From Xanthobacteraceae bacterium (GTDB lineage Bacteria; Pseudomonadota; Alphaproteobacteria; Rhizobiales; Xanthobacteraceae): a stretch of 58,940 bases of DNA. Each line of letters opens with the position of its first letter. Position 1 is the first letter of the stretch. Position numbers and translations under genes: made by a program. Of the stretch, positions 22,355 through 30,789 are shown in pieces. The stretch lies in NCBI GenBank assembly GCA_031291445.1, contig JARLJA010000059.1, forward strand, positions 1-58,940, written 5' to 3'. A model generated the notes under the pieces. It saw nothing but the letters and a program-made list of their open reading frames with translations, made no database searches and was not told the origin of the DNA.

Positions 22355-22510
22355 TGGCAATGGCACTCATCGGCTGCGACGGTCGCGACCATCTGATGGC
22401 CCCGTCAATAGGCCCGGGCGCAGGCGCAGGTAAACCCCGTAGCGCTACGTAGGAAGTCGGGACGGCCGGCACACCCCCGGCGGTACGCGGGTTCCAGCAC
22501 CCGCAGTGCC

Positions 22511-22538
22511 TTGTCTCGGCTGGGCTCCTGCGTTATAG
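22511..22538 (+). promoter_or_regulatory. Possible sigma70-type promoter of rpmE
   Basis: TTGTCT (22511-22516) and TTATAG (22533-22538) with a 16-bp spacer, about 75 bp before the rpmE start. Fair match to the housekeeping consensus; not confirmed. Confidence 0.4.
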
Positions 22539-22611
22539 AGCGGCCCAATTCCGTCCCCGAAAATCTCCGGACAGGTCGAGACAGCGCTTCGCGCGGATCA
22601 AGGATATTGTG

Positions 22612-22839
22612 ATGAAAGCCGAAATTCACCCGAATTATCATACCATTAAGGTCGTCATGACCGACGGGACGGAGTTCACCACGCGCTCCACCTACGGCAA
22701 GGAAGGCGACACGCTGAACCTCGACATCGATTCCAAGTCGCACCCGGCCTGGACCGGCGGGCAGCAGCAGATCCTGGATCGCGGCGGCCGCGTCTCGCGC
22801 TTCCAGAAGAAATTCTCGGGCCTGCTCAAGAAGGATTGA
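22612..22839 (+). CDS. rpmE: 50S ribosomal protein L31, cysteine-free form
   Basis: 75 aa, [19 protein letters not shown] at the start and the L31 signature [13 protein letters not shown]. The CxxC zinc ligands of E. coli L31 are absent (no cysteine at all), so it does not need zinc. Ribosome site AAGGA before ATG 22612. Monocistronic, ending at an intrinsic terminator. Confidence 0.96.
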   Translation: MKAEIHPNYHTIKVVMTDGTEFTTRSTYGKEGDTLNLDIDSKSHPAWTGGQQQILDRGGRVSRFQKKFSGLLKKD

Positions 22840-22895
22840 TCCTTCGGGCCGTCGCCGGCGAGCGGCGATCGCCGCGCTGGAGAACACCGAAACAC

Positions 22896-22925
22896 GAAAA
22901 CGCCCCGGCTGGCCGGGGCGTTTTT
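22896..22925. terminator. Bidirectional intrinsic terminator between rpmE and the RcdA-like gene
   Basis: Perfect 8-bp stem CGCCCCGG/CCGGGGCG with a CTGG loop, followed by TTTTT on the plus strand and preceded by GAAAA (a T run on the minus strand). It lies between two convergent genes and can serve both. Confidence 0.9.
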
Positions 22926-22995
22926 CGTTGGGATTTGACCGCTTCCGTTTTCGTATCGCCAGCCGCGGAATACCGCAGCCGGCCGAACCGCGACC

Positions 22996-23508
22996 TTACT
23001 GCTCGAACGCGGCCTTGAGGCGGTTGAGCTGCGGCACCAGCGGATTGCCGATCGGCGCCTGGTCCGACGGCGGTGCATGCATGCTGGCGTCGAGCCGGCG
23101 CACCTTGGCCTGCAGCGCCATCGAGCGGCTGATCAGGTCCTGCAGCGTCGCCGGCAGCTTCGCGATCATCTCCTCCGCGGCGGGATCGGTCGCCGTGAGC
23201 CTGACCTTGGTCTTCTCGCGATTGGCCTGGGCCAGCGACATCTCGCCTTCCTTGACCGCGCGGTGCAGCAGCAGCCACGACGCCAGTTGCATCAGGCGGG
23301 TGGTGAGGCGCATGCTCTCGGTGGCGTAGGTCAGGCTGACCGCCCGCTCCAGGTCCTTGGCTTCGCTGCGCCCGGCGCCGTCGAGATAGGCCGCGGTCTC
23401 TTCAACCAGATCCATGCCTTCGCGAAACAGGGTCCCGAACGCCGCGGAATTGGCCAGCCGCTCGCTCAAGAGTACAAGGCCGGCCTCGCCTCGCGAAAAA
23501 TCCGACAT
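22996..23508 (-). CDS. DUF1465 family protein, RcdA-like
   Basis: 170 aa of helical protein (MSDFSRGEAGLVLLSERLANS...ESMRLTTRLMQLASWLLLHRAV). DUF1465 includes RcdA of Caulobacter, an adaptor that delivers substrates such as CtrA to the ClpXP protease during the cell cycle. The function here is transferred by family and not shown in this species. Start at ATG 23508 with TGAGG upstream. The start codon is embedded in GTTAACCAT, which matches a CtrA half-site. Confidence 0.82.
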   Translation of the reverse strand: MSDFSRGEAGLVLLSERLANSAAFGTLFREGMDLVEETAAYLDGAGRSEAKDLERAVSLTYATESMRLTTRLMQLASWLLLHRAVKEGEMSLAQANREKTKVRLTATDPAAEEMIAKLPATLQDLISRSMALQAKVRRLDASMHAPPSDQAPIGNPLVPQLNRLKAAFEQ

Positions 23509-23641
23509 GGTTAACGCCTCACTCAACGCAACTGAAATATGATGAACAAATCATTGCTCGCCGGCGGGCGAGAGTCCAGCCGTGCGCGGAGGCAAACGCG
23601 CAATATGGTTTCCAGCGCGGTGACGGGGCCGCGTCCGGGAC

Positions 23642-23671
23642 AAAAAAGAGCCGCCGTTTCCGGCGGCTTTT
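23642..23671 (-). terminator. Intrinsic terminator of the candidate sRNA
   Basis: Stem GCCGCCG/CGGCGGC with a GAAA loop (minus-strand reading) and a downstream UCUUUUUU tract. A weaker T run on the other side (TTTT at 23668-23671) could also end plus-strand transcripts. Confidence 0.85.
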
Positions 23672-23750
23672 GAAGTTGATAACAGGGAGGCGTCAAACAG
23701 AGTGGACAGGAGCCACTCGGTGTCCAAAGAAGGACGTGCCAGTAATGAAC
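23642..23750 (-). ncRNA. Candidate suhB-motif / MmgR (alpha-r8)-type small RNA
   Basis: In the gap between the RcdA-like and DUF1192 genes. Read on the minus strand: hairpin GUCC/GGAC (23722-23735), hairpin GAGUGG/CCACUC with a CUCCUGU loop, an unpaired stretch containing CCUCCCUGUUAUCAACUUC, then a GCCGCCG/CGGCGGC terminator stem followed by UCUUUUUU. Order and the CCUCCCUGUUAUCAAC core resemble what I recall of the Rfam suhB motif (MmgR in Sinorhizobium), a trans-acting, Hfq-associated sRNA. The 5' end is a guess; no clear promoter hexamers were found. Confidence 0.68.
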
Positions 23751-23818
23751 GAGAAAGCTTAATCCCTCGTAAACGAGCGAATAATTTCATTCTTTGGTAA
23801 TCCAGTACGTGAATCCGG

Positions 23819-23863
23819 ACTCACGATTTCGAGTCACGATTTGAGGAGTCACGATTTGAACAA
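23819..23863. repeat. Short tandem repeat at the 3' end of the DUF1192 gene
   Basis: Three copies of TCACGATTT at 23821, 23834 and 23849, each followed by a few variable bases (periods 13 and 15). The rightmost copy encodes the last residues and stop of the DUF1192 gene on the minus strand; the others lie just after the stop. Confidence 0.85.
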
Positions 23864-24040
23864 CTGGCTGGCGACGTCGCGCGACGCCCGCTTCTTGACC
23901 GCGGCCGCTTCGAGCCGCTCGATCTCCTGCCGCAGCAGCGCGATCCGCTCCTCGAGTTCGCCGACCGACAGCAGCGAGAGCTCCTGCCCGATCTCGTGGG
24001 TGATCTTGCGTCTCGGCCGATCGTCGTCTTCGCTCGCCAT
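23849..24040 (-). CDS. DUF1192 family small protein
   Basis: 63 aa: MASEDDDRPRRKITHEIGQ, then a short leucine/glutamate coiled coil (LSVGELEERIALLRQEIERL). Conserved small alphaproteobacterial family of unknown function. Start at ATG 24040, preceded by GGGAGAGCAGG; a longer frame from 24064 adds eight residues. Divergent from the quinone oxidoreductase gene. Confidence 0.82.
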   Translation of the reverse strand: MASEDDDRPRRKITHEIGQELSLLSVGELEERIALLRQEIERLEAAAVKKRASRDVASQLFKS

Positions 24041-24143
24041 CCTGCTCTCCCGTTCCGGTTCCATCGGCGTTGCCGGCGCGGCTGTTGCCAGCCCGCGCGC
24101 GGCTGACTAATCAGGTCGCACCCCTGCGCCGCGAGGATAGCCC

Positions 24144-25142
24144 ATGACCCAGTTGCCCGCCCAGATGACCGTCGTCGCCATCAGCAAGCCGGGAGGACCG
24201 GAGGTCCTGCTGCCCGAGACCCGCGCCGTCCCCAAGCCGGGCGCCGACGACATCCTGATCAAGGTCGCGGCCGCGGGCGTCAACCGCCCCGACGTGGCGC
24301 AGCGCAGCGGCAGCTATCCCCCGCCGCCCGGCGCCAGCGACCTGCCGGGGCTGGAAGTATCGGGCGAGGTGGTGGCGCTCGGCGCCAACGCCACCGGTTT
24401 CAAGATCGGCGACAAGGTCATGTCGCTGGTGGCCGGCGGCGGCTACGCCCAGTACTGCCTGACCCACCACAGCCACGCCATGCCGGTACCGGACGCGTTC
24501 TCGATGGTCGAAGCCGGCGCCACCCCCGAGACGCTGATGACGGTGTGGCACAACGTGTTCGAACGCGGCGGCCTGAAGGCCGGCGAAACCCTGCTGGTCC
24601 ATGGCGGCTCGTCGGGTATCGGCACCATGGCGATCCAGCTCGCCAAGGCGTTCGGCGCCAGGGTGATCGTCACCGTCGGCTCGGCCGACAAGGCCGCGGC
24701 CTGCCTCAAGCTCGGCGCCAACCACGCCATCAATTACAAGACCGAGGACTTCGTCGCCGCGACTAGGACCTTGACTGACAACGCCGGCGTCGACCTCATC
24801 CTCGACATGGTCGGCGGCGAGTACATCGAGCGCAATTATGACGCCGCCGCGGTTGGCGGCCGCATCGTGCAGATCGCGTTTCTCGGCTCGCCCAAGGCGA
24901 CCGTCAATTTCACCAAGCTGATGGTCAAGCGGCTTCACCATACCGGCTCGACGCTGCGGCCGCGCTCAGTGGCCGACAAGGCCGCCATGGTGGCGGCGAT
25001 CACCGCCAAGGTCCTGCCCTTGCTGCATCAGGGCCGGATCAAGCCCTTGATTGACAGCACTTTCCCGCTGGAAAAGGCCGCCGACGCCCACCGCCGCATG
25101 GAAACCAGCGCCCATATTGGCAAAATTGTGCTGACGGTCTGA
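24144..25142 (+). CDS. NAD(P)H-quinone oxidoreductase, PIG3 family (zinc-free MDR)
   Basis: 332 aa of the medium-chain dehydrogenase/reductase fold. It lacks catalytic zinc ligands. GroES-like N-terminal domain with VNRPDVAQRSGSYPPPPG; nucleotide-binding VHGGSSGIGTMAIQLAKAFG; C-terminal TLRPRS and HRRMETSAHIGKIVL as in the PIG3/TIGR02824 family. Probably NADPH-dependent reduction of quinones. GCGAGGA ribosome site. Confidence 0.9.
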   Translation: MTQLPAQMTVVAISKPGGPEVLLPETRAVPKPGADDILIKVAAAGVNRPDVAQRSGSYPPPPGASDLPGLEVSGEVVALGANATGFKIGDKVMSLVAGGGYAQYCLTHHSHAMPVPDAFSMVEAGATPETLMTVWHNVFERGGLKAGETLLVHGGSSGIGTMAIQLAKAFGARVIVTVGSADKAAACLKLGANHAINYKTEDFVAATRTLTDNAGVDLILDMVGGEYIERNYDAAAVGGRIVQIAFLGSPKATVNFTKLMVKRLHHTGSTLRPRSVADKAAMVAAITAKVLPLLHQGRIKPLIDSTFPLEKAADAHRRMETSAHIGKIVLTV

Positions 25143-25236
25143 CGCGGCGTCCACCGCATCACGCGGCCGAAACCCTTGGTTTTCCTTCATATTCGTGTCA
25201 TTGATCGCGCGAATTCTCTGTCGGGAGATCCCAAGG

Positions 25237-28113
25237 GTGCGGTTGATCCGTTGCCTCGCGCCGCTGGCGCTCGGCCTCATGATGCTCGGCGCGGCTCCGG
25301 CGGCCCGCGCCGTCGACGCGGTCAGCGTCCGCGGCGACGCGCCCGCCATCGACCTCACCGCGATCCTCGATCATCAGCACAGCGACAGCGACCGCATCCA
25401 GGTCTCGACCGCGCCGGGCCCCGACGGCATCGTCCGCCGCATCGAGGTGCGCGCCCGCGAAGGCGGGCAGAACTGGGTGGTGTTCGCGCTGGCCAACAAC
25501 ACCGACGACCAGCTCGACCGCCTGATCGTCGCGCCGCATTACCGTATCGTGTCGTCCGGGCTGATCTGGCCCGACCTCGGGATGTCGCGCATCGCCACCA
25601 TCACGCCCTCGACCGGCGACCGGCCGGAGCGCCAGGACTCGACCACCGCGGACATCTTCCGCGTCACCCTCGATCCGGGCTCGGTGATCACCTTCGTCGC
25701 CGAATTGCGCACCGACAACCTGCCGCAGCTCTATTTGTGGGAACCCGAGGCCTACAAGGACAAGGTCAACTCCTTCACCCTCTACCAGGGCATCGTCATC
25801 GGCATCTCCGGGCTGCTGGCGCTGGTGCTGACCATCCTGTTCGTGGTCAAGGGCAGCATCATGTTCCCCGCCGCCGCGGCGCTGGCCTGGGCGGTGCTGG
25901 TCTATATCGGCGTCGACTTCGGCTTCTGGGCCAAGGTGCTCGACATGTCGGCGGGCGCCGAGCGGGTCTGGCGCGCCGCCGGCGAGGCCATTCTGGCCGC
26001 CACCCTGCTGGTGTTCCTGTTCGCCTATCTCAACCTGTCGCGCTGGCACGTGCGCTACTCCCACATCACCATGCTGTGGCTGGCGTTCCTCGCCGCGCTG
26101 GTCGGGCTGGCGCTGTTCGATCCCGCGGTCGCCTCGGGCATCGCCCGGATGTCGCTGGTGATGATCGCCTTCGCCGGCTTCGCGCTGATCGTCTATCTCT
26201 CCACCCACGGCTTCGACCGCGCCGTGCTGCTGATCCCGACCTGGTTCCTGCTGGTGGTCTGGGTGATCGCCGCCGGCATGACGGTGGCCGGCAGCGTCAC
26301 CAACGACATCGTCGGCCCGGCCCTGCTCGGCGGCCTCGTGCTGATCGTCATGCTGATCGGCTTCACCGTCATGCAGCACGCCTTCGCCGGCGGCGGCGCG
26401 ACCCAGGGCGTGGTGTCCGACGTCGAGCGCCGCGCCCTGGCGCTGGTCGGCTCCGGCGACCTGATCTGGGACTGGGACGTGTCGTCGGACAAGGTCTTCA
26501 CCAGCCCCGAGACCGAAAGCCTGCTGGGGCTGAAGCGCGGCACCCTGGAGGGGCCGGCGGCGAAATGGCTCGAGGTGCTGCACCCGCTCGACCAGGACCG
26601 CTTCCGCGCCGCGCTCGACAGCGTGCTCGACCAGCGCCGCGGCCGCCTGATGCAGGATTTCCGGCTGCGCACGCCCGACGGCCATTTCATGTGGTTCGCG
26701 CTCAAGGCGCGCCCGGTGGTCGGCTCCGACGGCGAGGTCTCCCGCGTGGTGGGCACCCTGACCGACGTCACCGAGGCCAAGAACGCCGAGGAGCGGATGC
26801 TGCACGACGCCGTGCACGACAACCTGACCGGCCTGCCCAACCGCCAGCTGTTCATGGACCGCCTCAGCGCGGTCGCCAACTTCGCCAAGACCATGCCGAG
26901 CCTGCGGCCCACGGTGATGGTGATCGATCTCGACCGCTTCAAGCAGGTCAACGACTCGGTGGGCATCGCGGTCGGCGACTCGATCCTGCTGACGCTGGCG
27001 CGGCGGCTGACCCGGATTCTCAAGCCGCAGGACACCCTGGCGCGGCTGGCCGGCGACCAGTTCGGCCTGATCCTGCTGTCGGAGCAGGACGCCGCCCGCA
27101 TCACCGCCTTCGCCGAGACCATCCGCAAGACCATCCGCGCCCCGATCGCCTTCAACGACCGCGAGATCTTCCTGACCGCCTCGATCGGGCTGGCGCTGAG
27201 CGACCCGCAGGCGACGCTGACCGACGAGATCATCAAGGACGCCGAGCTGGCGATGTATCATTCCAAGCGCATCGGCGGCGACCGCATCGACGTCTACAAG
27301 CCGGCGATGCGGGCGCGCAAGACCGACCGCCTGACGCTGGAATCGGAACTGCGCCGCGCCATCGAGCGCGAGGAGATCACCGTCCTCTACCAGCCGATCG
27401 TGCGGCTCGAGGACCGCACCATCGCCGGCTTCGAGGCGCTGGCGCGCTGGGATCATCCCAAGCTCGGCCGCATGTCGCCGGGCGAGTTCATTTCCATCGC
27501 CGAGGAGATCGGCCTCATCGTCGACCTCGGCCTGTTCGTGATGGACCGCACCGCGCGCCAGCTGGCGCTGTGGCAGCGCGCGGTGCGCTCACGCGAGCCG
27601 GTCTTCGCCAGCGTCAACGTGTCGTCACGCCAGCTGCTGCGCCACGACCTGATCCACGACATCCGCACCGTGCTGTCGCGCTCGGCGGTCGCCCGCGGCT
27701 CGCTCAAGCTCGAACTGACCGAGTCGCTGGTGATGGAGAACCCCGAGCACGCCGCGCAGATGCTGCACCGGATTCGCGAGCTCGGCACCGGGCTGTCGCT
27801 GGACGATTTCGGCACCGGCCACTCGTCGCTGGCCTACCTGCAGAAATTTCCGTTCGACACCATCAAGATCGACCAGTCCTTCGTGCGCACCACCAATCGC
27901 GGCACGCGACCCGTGCTCCTGAAGTCGATCGTGGCGCTGGCGCACGATCTCGGCATGGACGTGGTGGCGGAAGGCGCGGAGACCGACTCCGACGCGGTCG
28001 AGCTCTACCAGCTCGGCTGCGAATACGCCCAGGGCTTCGCCTTCGGCGAGCCGATGAGCGCCGATGCCGCCACCCGGCTGCTCACCGAAGAGCGGATGGA
28101 AGCGGCGCAGTGA
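25237..28113 (+). CDS. Membrane-bound PAS-GGDEF-EAL protein, probable c-di-GMP phosphodiesterase
   Basis: About 958 aa. Signal peptide ending AAPAARA; a periplasmic domain to about residue 185; seven to eight transmembrane helices (about 186-378), a 7TM-sensor-like layout; PAS domain (about 403-520); GGDEF domain with the active motif changed to AGDQF (about residue 604); EAL domain with catalytic EALAR, SVNVS, LELTES, LDDFGTG, IKID and VAEGAET all intact. I infer phosphodiesterase activity and no cyclase activity. I chose GTG 25237, with GGGAGA upstream and directly before the signal peptide; GTG 25195 is an in-frame alternative. Confidence 0.88.
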   Translation: MRLIRCLAPLALGLMMLGAAPAARAVDAVSVRGDAPAIDLTAILDHQHSDSDRIQVSTAPGPDGIVRRIEVRAREGGQNWVVFALANNTDDQLDRLIVAPHYRIVSSGLIWPDLGMSRIATITPSTGDRPERQDSTTADIFRVTLDPGSVITFVAELRTDNLPQLYLWEPEAYKDKVNSFTLYQGIVIGISGLLALVLTILFVVKGSIMFPAAAALAWAVLVYIGVDFGFWAKVLDMSAGAERVWRAAGEAILAATLLVFLFAYLNLSRWHVRYSHITMLWLAFLAALVGLALFDPAVASGIARMSLVMIAFAGFALIVYLSTHGFDRAVLLIPTWFLLVVWVIAAGMTVAGSVTNDIVGPALLGGLVLIVMLIGFTVMQHAFAGGGATQGVVSDVERRALALVGSGDLIWDWDVSSDKVFTSPETESLLGLKRGTLEGPAAKWLEVLHPLDQDRFRAALDSVLDQRRGRLMQDFRLRTPDGHFMWFALKARPVVGSDGEVSRVVGTLTDVTEAKNAEERMLHDAVHDNLTGLPNRQLFMDRLSAVANFAKTMPSLRPTVMVIDLDRFKQVNDSVGIAVGDSILLTLARRLTRILKPQDTLARLAGDQFGLILLSEQDAARITAFAETIRKTIRAPIAFNDREIFLTASIGLALSDPQATLTDEIIKDAELAMYHSKRIGGDRIDVYKPAMRARKTDRLTLESELRRAIEREEITVLYQPIVRLEDRTIAGFEALARWDHPKLGRMSPGEFISIAEEIGLIVDLGLFVMDRTARQLALWQRAVRSREPVFASVNVSSRQLLRHDLIHDIRTVLSRSAVARGSLKLELTESLVMENPEHAAQMLHRIRELGTGLSLDDFGTGHSSLAYLQKFPFDTIKIDQSFVRTTNRGTRPVLLKSIVALAHDLGMDVVAEGAETDSDAVELYQLGCEYAQGFAFGEPMSADAATRLLTEERMEAAQ

Positions 28114-28159
28114 AAGCCGGCGCGGCGTAGCTTTTTGCAGATCAATCAACCGCTCTTTC

Positions 28160-28292
28160 CGTCATGCCCGGCCTTGTGCCGGGCATCCACGTCTTCAAAG
28201 TCTAGCGGCTGGACCAGGAAAGACGTGGATGGCCGGGAGACCCCAGTCCTAGCGATCCGTCGAAGACGGATCGCGCTGCCCGGCGATGACGA
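28160..28292. repeat. Dispersed palindromic repeat, long subtype, copy 2
   Basis: Same architecture as 5019-5145: GTCATGCCCGG stem, TCCACGTCTT...AAGACGTGGATGGCCGGGAGACC, hairpin GCGATCCGTC/GACGGATCGC (28252-28274) and CGATGACG end. Lies between convergent genes (EAL protein and AlgH). Confidence 0.9.
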
Positions 28293-28365
28293 GTGACCAG
28301 TAGAAACGCTCAGCTTGGCTGCTCGTAAGGACGACGAGATAGCTGGCGTTCCTCGCCAAATACAA

Positions 28366-29037
28366 TCAGGCGTGTCCGGCCTCGTTGGACAGCATCCCGG
28401 GCTCGATGCCGAGCTTCTGCAGCGCGCGGTCGTACTTGTCCTCGACGTCGCGGCCGAAGATCAGGTCGGCGTCGGCGGGGCAATGCAGCCAGCCGTTTTC
28501 CTGGATCTCGTTCTCGAGCTGGCCCGGCGCCCAGCCGGCATAGCCCAGCGCCAGGATGGCGTGGCGCGGGCCGGTGCCCTTGGCGATGGCCTTGAGGATG
28601 TCCAGCGTCGCGGTGAGGCAGACGCCGTCGTCGATCGGCAGCGTCGCGTCCTTGATGAAGAAGTCGCTCGAATGCAGCACGAAGCCGCGCCCGGTCTCCA
28701 CCGGGCCGCCCTTCATGACCTTCATCGCCTCGGCAGTGGCCGGCAGCTTGATCTGGTCGGCGTCGTCGATGATGTCGAGCTGGACCAGCAGCTCCGGAAA
28801 ATCGATGCTGCCGGCCGGGCGGTTGAGAATGATGCCCATCGCGCCCTCGGAGGAATGCGCGCAGACGTAGATCACCGAGCGCGCAAAGCGCTCGTCTTCC
28901 ATCACCGGCATCGCGATCAGAAGCTGGCCGTCGAGATAGCAGCGGTCCCCGGCGTTGCCGCCCCCGGGCTCGTTGCCGACCTTCGGGCTGTTTTCGATTC
29001 TGTCCATCGGCGGAGGACTTTCGCTGTTCAACCGCAT
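28366..29037 (-). CDS. YqgE/AlgH family protein
   Basis: About 223 aa. Conserved AlgH/DUF179 core: [41 protein letters not shown] and later [29 protein letters not shown] (each read in parts). Cytoplasmic; function poorly defined despite the old alginate-regulator name. Start uncertain: ATG 29037 or ATG 29007; the core begins after both. Divergent from the DsbD-alpha-like gene. Confidence 0.9.
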   Translation of the reverse strand: MRLNSESPPPMDRIENSPKVGNEPGGGNAGDRCYLDGQLLIAMPVMEDERFARSVIYVCAHSSEGAMGIILNRPAGSIDFPELLVQLDIIDDADQIKLPATAEAMKVMKGGPVETGRGFVLHSSDFFIKDATLPIDDGVCLTATLDILKAIAKGTGPRHAILALGYAGWAPGQLENEIQENGWLHCPADADLIFGRDVEDKYDRALQKLGIEPGMLSNEAGHA

Positions 29038-29145
29038 CCTGATATTGGGTTTGCCGTCTGTCAATCAACCGTCCGTCGGGGCCAAATAACGTGGATCACA
29101 GGCAATTCATGTGTCTGCGGCAAACCGGAGCTGTAAAGACGCATC

Positions 29146-30015
29146 ATGGCGAGATTTGTTCCGAATGTGGCGCCGCGCGCCGGTAGAATGATCGCTGGGG
29201 CGGCGCTTTACCTCTGCGTCGCCGGCGGCGCGCACAGTGCCGCCCTGGCCCAGACCCCGGGGGATGCCGGCGCGGCCTGGATCACCGACCTGCATTCCGC
29301 GGTCGCGCTGGTCGGAGGCGCCCGTCACGATGGCGTCCTGCTCGACGGACTCGTCATCCGGCTCGATCCCGGCTGGAAAACCTATTGGCGCACGCCGGGA
29401 GATTCCGGCGTGCCGCCGCGGCTGGATTTCTCGGGCTCGGACAACGTCGCGACGGTGACGGTGCTGTGGCCGGCGCCGAAGGCCTTTCCCGATGGCGCCG
29501 GCGGCACCTCGTTCGGCTACAAGGACGAGGTGGTGCTGCCGCTGCGGATTGTCGCAAAACAGCCTGACAGCCCGGTGACGCTGCGCGCCCAGATCAACTA
29601 CGCGGTCTGCGACAAGCTGTGCCTGCCGGTCGAGGCGCGGACCGAGCTCACCTCGGCGACGCCCGCGGCGCCCGGCAATCCGGCCGTCGATGCGGCGCTG
29701 GCGCACGTGCCGCAGCCTGCGTCGATCGGCGGTAGCGAAGGCTTCGGGATCCGGGCGGTGAAACGCGACGGCAAGATCGTCACGGTGGAGGTCGCGGCGC
29801 CGCGGGGCGGCACCGTCGATCTGTTCGTCGAGGGCCCGACGCCCGAGTGGGCGCTGCCAGCGCCGACGCTGCGCGACACCGCGCCCGACGGCCTGCGGCG
29901 GTTCTCCTTCGAGCTCGACGGGCTGCCGCCGGACGCGCGGCCCGAGGGTGCGACGCTGAAATTGACGCTGGCGGGGGGCGGCCGGGCCTACGAATACGAC
30001 GCCACGCTGGACTGA
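29146..30015 (+). CDS. Periplasmic DsbD N-terminal (alpha) domain protein
   Basis: 289 aa. Signal peptide (AGAALYLCVAGGAHSAALAQ). The rest matches the DsbD alpha/DsbC-interacting domain: PGWKTYWRTPGDSGVPP, FGYKDEVVLPL, INYAVCDKLCLP with the C155-x3-C159 redox pair. The membrane (beta) and thioredoxin (gamma) domains of full DsbD are missing, so it would need a separate electron donor. Likely involved in periplasmic thiol reduction or in cytochrome/copper protein maturation; which one is unknown. Confidence 0.83.
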   Translation: MARFVPNVAPRAGRMIAGAALYLCVAGGAHSAALAQTPGDAGAAWITDLHSAVALVGGARHDGVLLDGLVIRLDPGWKTYWRTPGDSGVPPRLDFSGSDNVATVTVLWPAPKAFPDGAGGTSFGYKDEVVLPLRIVAKQPDSPVTLRAQINYAVCDKLCLPVEARTELTSATPAAPGNPAVDAALAHVPQPASIGGSEGFGIRAVKRDGKIVTVEVAAPRGGTVDLFVEGPTPEWALPAPTLRDTAPDGLRRFSFELDGLPPDARPEGATLKLTLAGGGRAYEYDATLD

Positions 30016-30130
30016 CAAGCTGGTCTGAGATGGCGCGACTGCATCGCGATTGCGTTGGGTGACGGCCATGATATGAATTTCGCGCCACGCAGCATCGGCC
30101 CTTTGCACCAGCGCCAACGGAGTTCCAACC

Positions 30131-30616
30131 ATGACCATCAAGATCGGCGACCGCCTGCCTGACGTAAAGTTTCGTGTCATGACCGGCGAAGGCCCGCAGG
30201 TGAAGACCACCGACGAGATCTTCAAGGGCAAGAAGGTCGCGCTGTTCGCGGTGCCCGGCGCCTTCACCAACACCTGCCACAAGATGCACATGCCCAGCAT
30301 CACCACGAACGCGAACGCGATCAAGGCGAAGGGCGTCGACACCATCGCCGTGACATCGGTCAACGACGTTTTCGTCATGAAGGCCTGGCAGCGCGACACC
30401 GATCCCGAGCTGCAGACCCTGTTCCTGGCCGACGGCATGGCGGATTTCGCCAAGGCGATCGGCCTCGACATCGATCTGGCGGCGCCGGGCTTCGGGGTGC
30501 GCTCCAAGCGCTATTCGATGGTGGTCGAGGACGGCGTGGTGAAGCAGCTCAACGTCGAGGACAATCCAGGCGTCGTCGAGAAGTCCGGCGGCGACACCCT
30601 GCTCGCCCAGCTCTGA
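30131..30616 (+). CDS. Peroxiredoxin, Prx5 type, single cysteine
   Basis: 161 aa. Peroxidatic motif VPGAFTNTCHKMHMP with C49; this is the only cysteine in the protein, so it must be a 1-Cys peroxiredoxin resolved by an external thiol (glutathione/glutaredoxin or thioredoxin). C-terminal GFGVRSKRYSMVVEDG is typical of Prx5. Reduces H2O2 and alkyl hydroperoxides. Follows the DsbD-alpha gene by 115 bp on the same strand. Confidence 0.93.
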   Translation: MTIKIGDRLPDVKFRVMTGEGPQVKTTDEIFKGKKVALFAVPGAFTNTCHKMHMPSITTNANAIKAKGVDTIAVTSVNDVFVMKAWQRDTDPELQTLFLADGMADFAKAIGLDIDLAAPGFGVRSKRYSMVVEDGVVKQLNVEDNPGVVEKSGGDTLLAQL

Positions 30617-30653
30617 GACCCGCGCCCGCCTGCGGGCGTCACGCAATTATTCT

Positions 30654-30745
30654 GCGTCACCCGCGGGCTTGACCCGCGGGTCCACGCTTCGGAGTGACTG
30701 CTGCAAAGAAAGCGTGGATGGCCGGGTCAAGCTCGGCCATGACGG
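30654..30745. repeat. Dispersed palindromic repeat, short subtype, copy 1
   Basis: About 92 bp: GCGTCACCCGCGGG/CCCGCGGGT stem, TCCACGCTT...AAGCGTGGATGGCCGGGTCAAGC and CCATGACGG end. It shares the outer CGTCA...TGACG ends and the central TCCACG/CGTGGA pairing with the long subtype but lacks the GCGATCCGTC hairpin. Confidence 0.85.
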
Positions 30746-30789
30746 AAAAAACGACAATCGCGTGATGTCAGAGTCGCTTAGAATGCCGC

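Noticed and set aside
23551-23790. 79-codon minus-strand open frame
   Set aside because: It covers the candidate sRNA and its terminator, has no ribosome site, and the translation passes through the terminator stem; the RNA explanation is better.
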